From positions 1 to 23,910 of IMG/VR virus record IMGVR_UViG_3300009786_000080: a DNA stretch of 23,910 bases. The stretch is one strand, 5' to 3'. A program made the position numbers and the translations under genes. The DNA comes from a virus. The notes under the pieces were generated by a model. That model saw nothing but the letters and a program-made list of their open reading frames with translations. It made no database searches and was not told the DNA's origin. Every line of letters starts with the position of its first letter. Positions within the stretch are counted from its first letter, which is position 1. This document shows positions 20,726-23,910 of this stretch, piece by piece.

Positions 20726-21670
20726 ATGACACTTGTACCTGCCGCAACAACTTATGCTAATAAAAAAGACGCATATATTTATATTGAATATCCTGGTATT
20801 GGCTTAACTGGGGACAAGGCCGTCAAATTCAAAGGGTTTTTAACAGAATATACGGATACCGTGACGGCCAACTGGAACAAAGAAGAACTTTTACAACGCA
20901 ATGATATGATTGCCACTTATAAAAATACAACCCGAACTGTTTCCATAGGTTGGAGTGTGCCCTGCAACGACGAGGCCGACGCCAAACTCAATTTGCAACA
21001 AAATGCTATTATGATGAGGATGCTTTACGGGTCCTATGCGATACCCCCCGGGATGCCAGCCGGAGGGGAAAAGAACCTTGCCCCAGGAACTCAAATTCTT
21101 CAGCAACCCCCTCTTCTTAAGGTGCGATTTGCTAATTTGCTTAAAGAAAAAACTGGCGAAGGTTTATACGTTGTTGTTTCTTCTTTTTCTTTTTCGCCCG
21201 ATTTGGAGGCTGGTTTTTTTGATTCGAAATCAGGCCAATTTTATCCCAAATCATGGTCTTTGAGTCTGGAAGGCGATGTATTACATGCCTCCGACTTAGG
21301 GTGGACAAGCGAAGGTACGTGGAGAGGAGAAAAAACTTTTCCCTTTTTAGCCGAGGAGTACGAAGTGGTAGGTTCGGATGCCGGTACGGCCACCGGCGGG
21401 GGAAACACGAAGCCGGCCGCCGAGACCCCAAACGACGGTTCACAAAATCAGAACGCCGAAGAGGGTTCGGCTGCAGTACCAATCTCCCCTGAATCGGGCG
21501 GCCCCGATCCAGCCCCTCCCGCGACACAGCAACAACAAAAACTGACCGAAGCGTCCAAAAAAGCCGATGAGCAGCTGGAGCCCACACCGGTCCCAAGCGA
21601 TGAGAACGCCCCAACCGACACCGGCGTCGACTACACCGGGCCCAGTAACCAGATGTTGCCCGCCACATAA
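20726..21670 (+). CDS. Tail/baseplate structural protein with disordered C-terminal tail
   Basis: The 314-residue protein has a folded beta-rich part (about 1-220) and a low-complexity tail (about 220-314) rich in Ala, Pro, Gly, Gln, Asp and Thr. The folded part contains KGFLTEYTDTVTANWNKEEL (36-55), then RNDMIATYKNTTRTVSIGWS (58-77), and VVVSSFSFSPDLEAGFFDSK and SLSLEGDVLHASDLGWTSEG. Proteins of this layout occur downstream of tape measures in marine T4-like phages; its fold resembles hub or tail-tip beta domains, but I cannot fix a T4 gene number. The ribosome site is AAGGGATAA at 20710-20718. It lies between the tape measure and the gp53-like protein, consistent with a role joining tube and baseplate. 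The tail's DNA is markedly more GC-rich than upstream sequence. Confidence 0.7.
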   Translation: MTLVPAATTYANKKDAYIYIEYPGIGLTGDKAVKFKGFLTEYTDTVTANWNKEELLQRNDMIATYKNTTRTVSIGWSVPCNDEADAKLNLQQNAIMMRMLYGSYAIPPGMPAGGEKNLAPGTQILQQPPLLKVRFANLLKEKTGEGLYVVVSSFSFSPDLEAGFFDSKSGQFYPKSWSLSLEGDVLHASDLGWTSEGTWRGEKTFPFLAEEYEVVGSDAGTATGGGNTKPAAETPNDGSQNQNAEEGSAAVPISPESGGPDPAPPATQQQQKLTEASKKADEQLEPTPVPSDENAPTDTGVDYTGPSNQMLPAT

Positions 21671-21683
21671 GGAAATATAAAAA

Positions 21684-22037
21684 ATGGCATCAGGAAGATA
21701 TAATAGCAGAGTAAAACGTTTTAATAGATCCGAGATTTATGAAGAACTACGAGCAGAGCGAGGGGTTAATCAGATTCAACAATATTTAACTCAACGCATT
21801 TATAAAATTACGGAAGAGGATCGAGCATCAATGGCTACAATCCGTCATATTTGGGAGACCGGAGATAGATATTGGAAACTAGCAGCTAGATATTACAAGA
21901 ATCCCGATTATTGGTGGATTATTGCTTGGTATAATCAAAAACCCACAGAGAATCATGTGAAGCGCGGTGATGTTCTTTTGATCCCGACGCCTCCCGAACG
22001 ATTAGCCGCAAAATATGTGCGCCCCAAGAATATATAA
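21684..22037 (+). CDS. Baseplate wedge protein with LysM-like domain (gp53-like)
   Basis: In T4, gp53 is a LysM-containing wedge component that clamps the inner baseplate. This 117-residue protein has a basic N-terminus, then IRHIWETGDRYWKLAARYYK (53-72) and NPDYWWIIAWYNQKPTENHV (73-92), then KRGDVLLIPTPPERL (93-107). The sequence of G-D-x-x-x-x-L-A-x-x-Y-Y-x-x-P-x-x-W-W-x-I and a final G-D-x-L-x-I-P is the LysM/gp53 signature of many phage baseplates. T4 gp53 is 196 residues, so this is a shorter form. The ribosome site is AAGGAAA 9 bases upstream. It lies before the large baseplate-type gene, typical of baseplate modules. Confidence 0.82.
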   Translation: MASGRYNSRVKRFNRSEIYEELRAERGVNQIQQYLTQRIYKITEEDRASMATIRHIWETGDRYWKLAARYYKNPDYWWIIAWYNQKPTENHVKRGDVLLIPTPPERLAAKYVRPKNI

Positions 22038-22058
22038 AAGAAAGGAATTTAAAAAAGA

Positions 22059-23910
22059 ATGGCTAAGAAACTAGAACCAGGCGAACCCGGATACAAAGCG
22101 CCGGCCCCCGAAGGGGTCCCTGATGTCGCGCCAGATATCGGGACTAAGGGCGCGAAATCCGGGTTTGGTTCGACCATACAGCAGAATGGCCTGCTTATCC
22201 AGGCCGGCGCTCATTTAACTATATATGATCTTATTCAATTCGGCCCAGGGGGCGTCATACCGGACGTTCTTACGCAGGATTTAAATGGAGCGTGGATCTC
22301 CCAAGACGCGTCAGCGGGGAGAGATATCCAGGAATATCTTAAGGAAAAACTTACTGGAACGGGGGGAGATACCCCGGCCTCATTTCCTTCGAAGGCCGGA
22401 TCCGGGTGGAAGAGCCAGCCAGAGATCACGGCGAATATTAAGGGCGCCTACCGTGATAAAAAAACACTGGGGCTGGCGATTTTAGATTGGGCTGGATTTG
22501 TAGGTTATCGCTGGATGCAGGGCGCCAAATTGAACACCGAATCCGTTGGCGTCGAAGTCGTCAAAGGCGCCGCGCTTGAAACTACCTACTGGGACAGCCT
22601 AGCTGGCGCTTATTACGATCAAGGCGGTAAAGGGTTCACTTATGGAGGTGAATATCTTTCGAATGAGAATAATTATGCCGGCACCACGCGTCTTACATGG
22701 GATTTAGCATTAAATATTCCCCTTCATTTGGACAGGGTGCGCCTCATGTGGCAACCCGTCGGAGGAATAAGATCCGAGTTTAACTTCAGTGAGTATTTCT
22801 TAACCGCCGACAATGTAACTCCTCATGGCGGTGATTCCACCAGTTTTCCCACAACCGGTATTCACGATCTCAACAACCCAGCCGCGACTGTAACCTTAGA
22901 TCATTTGCCATTCGGTGGTCGTTTCTTTCTAATGACAACTCAAGAATTCTGCCAAGAAACTGGAATAGACATTCGAGCATTAACTACTGGGAAATTCAAG
23001 CCCGTAGATTACAACTATATTTCGGGCGATCGTAAAGACACTCTTCTGAACGAGACTGATGGCGGACCGGAAGTACTCACTCAAGAAATGGTTGAGGACG
23101 CCGGCGCCGATTGGACAATTATTTATAATCGCCGCGATGCACGAAAGGATTTGATGAAAAAGGAGGGCGCCGCTAGCGGCAACTACGGTTCTAAGCTAAC
23201 TCCGGCCGATATTTTAGCTTATAACTATTTTTATATTAATGAAGATAAAGCCCAAGCCGCCTTTAATGTTCCCAAAGAAATCGATACTTTAAATGATATC
23301 CTAGCTCATCCAAAAAGCACCCCCGAAGATATCGCAGCTGCAAAGAAGAAAATCAAGTCTAAACTTAAAGCCGCGAAAAATCGATGTGACCCGGCTGGGG
23401 ATATAAGCCCATACGGCCGCGAGGGGAGTAGCACTGCCGAGCTAGCTTTTAACGAAAAATGTGTGTTGGCTGCTAATTTAACTTGGCTAGCCTACGCGAA
23501 CCGTATGCGAGGATTTCGAATTAAAAAATATAAACATATTGAGTTAACAGATGGCAGCCCGCCGGATTTTATAAATAAACTTTATATGCAAGAAGGATTC
23601 ATGGAGTTTGCTCACAATAGTACAAACCTCCAGCTTTCCCATATGCTACCATTTTATCGCTTTTATAAAATAACTTACGACGATGGCTGTCCTAATGATC
23701 AAGTGGAAATAGTTTTTCCTCAAAAATCTGATTTACTTTCGATGATTAGTTCTCATGGGCGCGGGCAAGTGGGGGTTAAAAATATTGAGTGGAAATATAT
23801 TAGCGACAATGTGTCAACTGTTCGAAACGATATAGAAGCTACTGTAACTTTATTTTTCCAAAATTTTAATGCCTTAACGGAGGTACACGACCCGGGTGAT
23901 AGACAATGGC
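22059..23910 (+). CDS. Large virion structural protein, baseplate type (partial, runs off window end)
   Basis: The ATG at 22059 opens a frame of at least 617 residues with no stop before the window end, so the gene is incomplete on the right. The start has AAAGGAA (22041-22047) and is preceded by the gp53-like gene. The N-terminal ~30 residues are Pro/Gly-rich (MAKKLEPGEPGYKAPAPEGV). The middle is mixed with Gly, Tyr and Trp (TRLTWDLALNIPLHLDRVRL). Near the end, LSHMLPFYRFYKITYDDGC, then GRGQVGVKNIEWKYISDN and STVRNDIEATVTLFFQNFNA, form a block found in large baseplate or tail structural proteins of T4-like marine phages. No catalytic motif is apparent. The first ~550 bases of the gene are rich in GGCGCC and GCCGGC. 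A baseplate wedge or hub function is likely but unspecified. Confidence 0.7.
   Translation, partial: MAKKLEPGEPGYKAPAPEGVPDVAPDIGTKGAKSGFGSTIQQNGLLIQAGAHLTIYDLIQFGPGGVIPDVLTQDLNGAWISQDASAGRDIQEYLKEKLTGTGGDTPASFPSKAGSGWKSQPEITANIKGAYRDKKTLGLAILDWAGFVGYRWMQGAKLNTESVGVEVVKGAALETTYWDSLAGAYYDQGGKGFTYGGEYLSNENNYAGTTRLTWDLALNIPLHLDRVRLMWQPVGGIRSEFNFSEYFLTADNVTPHGGDSTSFPTTGIHDLNNPAATVTLDHLPFGGRFFLMTTQEFCQETGIDIRALTTGKFKPVDYNYISGDRKDTLLNETDGGPEVLTQEMVEDAGADWTIIYNRRDARKDLMKKEGAASGNYGSKLTPADILAYNYFYINEDKAQAAFNVPKEIDTLNDILAHPKSTPEDIAAAKKKIKSKLKAAKNRCDPAGDISPYGREGSSTAELAFNEKCVLAANLTWLAYANRMRGFRIKKYKHIELTDGSPPDFINKLYMQEGFMEFAHNSTNLQLSHMLPFYRFYKITYDDGCPNDQVEIVFPQKSDLLSMISSHGRGQVGVKNIEWKYISDNVSTVRNDIEATVTLFFQNFNALTEVHDPGDRQW

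Noticed and set aside
21141-21668. 175-codon minus-strand frame opposite the 314-residue tail protein
   Set aside because: Arg/Pro-rich composition of a shadow frame over a GC-rich low-complexity region; no start signal.
1-23910. tRNA genes, CRISPR arrays, insertion sequences, integrase or attachment sites
   Set aside because: I scanned the gaps and found no cloverleaf-like segments, spaced repeats, transposase frames or integration sites; the gaps are too short and are explained by ribosome sites, hairpins and the ACTATTTA motif.

Overview
The window is part of the genome of a contractile-tailed (myovirus) bacteriophage of the broad T4 superfamily. Every supported gene lies on the + strand, packing is tight, and most genes have AAGGA/GGAG-type ribosome-binding sites. 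Large terminase, portal, prohead protease, scaffold, major capsid, neck, sheath, tube and baseplate proteins can all be matched to T4-type families, but sizes and order differ from T4. This fits a distant, probably aquatic, T4-like phage rather than a close T4 relative; the phage bS21-like gene and the general look of the proteins point the same way. The host cannot be determined. No tRNA, CRISPR array, insertion sequence, integrase or bacterial gene was seen, and no gap without a gene exceeds about 110 bases.

Layout. (1) Positions 1-7284, DNA packaging and prohead genes: end of the large terminase, portal, two unknown coupled genes, a small membrane protein, a possible 29-residue micro-ORF, prohead protease, a ParB-fold protein, an unknown small protein, a bS21-like ribosomal protein, and a tandem pair of near-identical small proteins that are probably capsid decoration or head-surface proteins. 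(2) 7382-10233: scaffold and major capsid protein, closed by a strong intrinsic terminator. (3) 10332-13046: three neck and tail-completion genes (gp13-, gp14- and gp15-like). (4) 13146-17855: tail sheath, tail tube, gp26-like baseplate-hub protein, and a small ORF overlapping it in the +1 frame. (5) 17947-23910: a small unknown protein, the tape measure, a tail/baseplate protein, a gp53/LysM-like baseplate protein, and a large baseplate-type protein cut by the window end.

The order follows virion construction: package, build the prohead, close the head, make the tail, make the baseplate. In T4 the sheath and tube genes instead sit between terminase and portal. Four gaps contain a hairpin or terminator followed 4-23 bases later by the shared sequence ACTATTTA(T/A), so the region appears to be divided into transcription units by repeated terminator-plus-motif cassettes.

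The items most worth a second look are the ACTATTTA cassettes, the bS21-like protein and ParB-fold protein inside a head operon, the gp26/small-ORF overlap at a T7 run (possible tail-chaperone-style frameshift), the duplicated decoration-type genes with identical ends and divergent middles, and the micro-ORF with a near-perfect Shine-Dalgarno sequence. All functions are assigned by reading the protein sequences; no database search was run.
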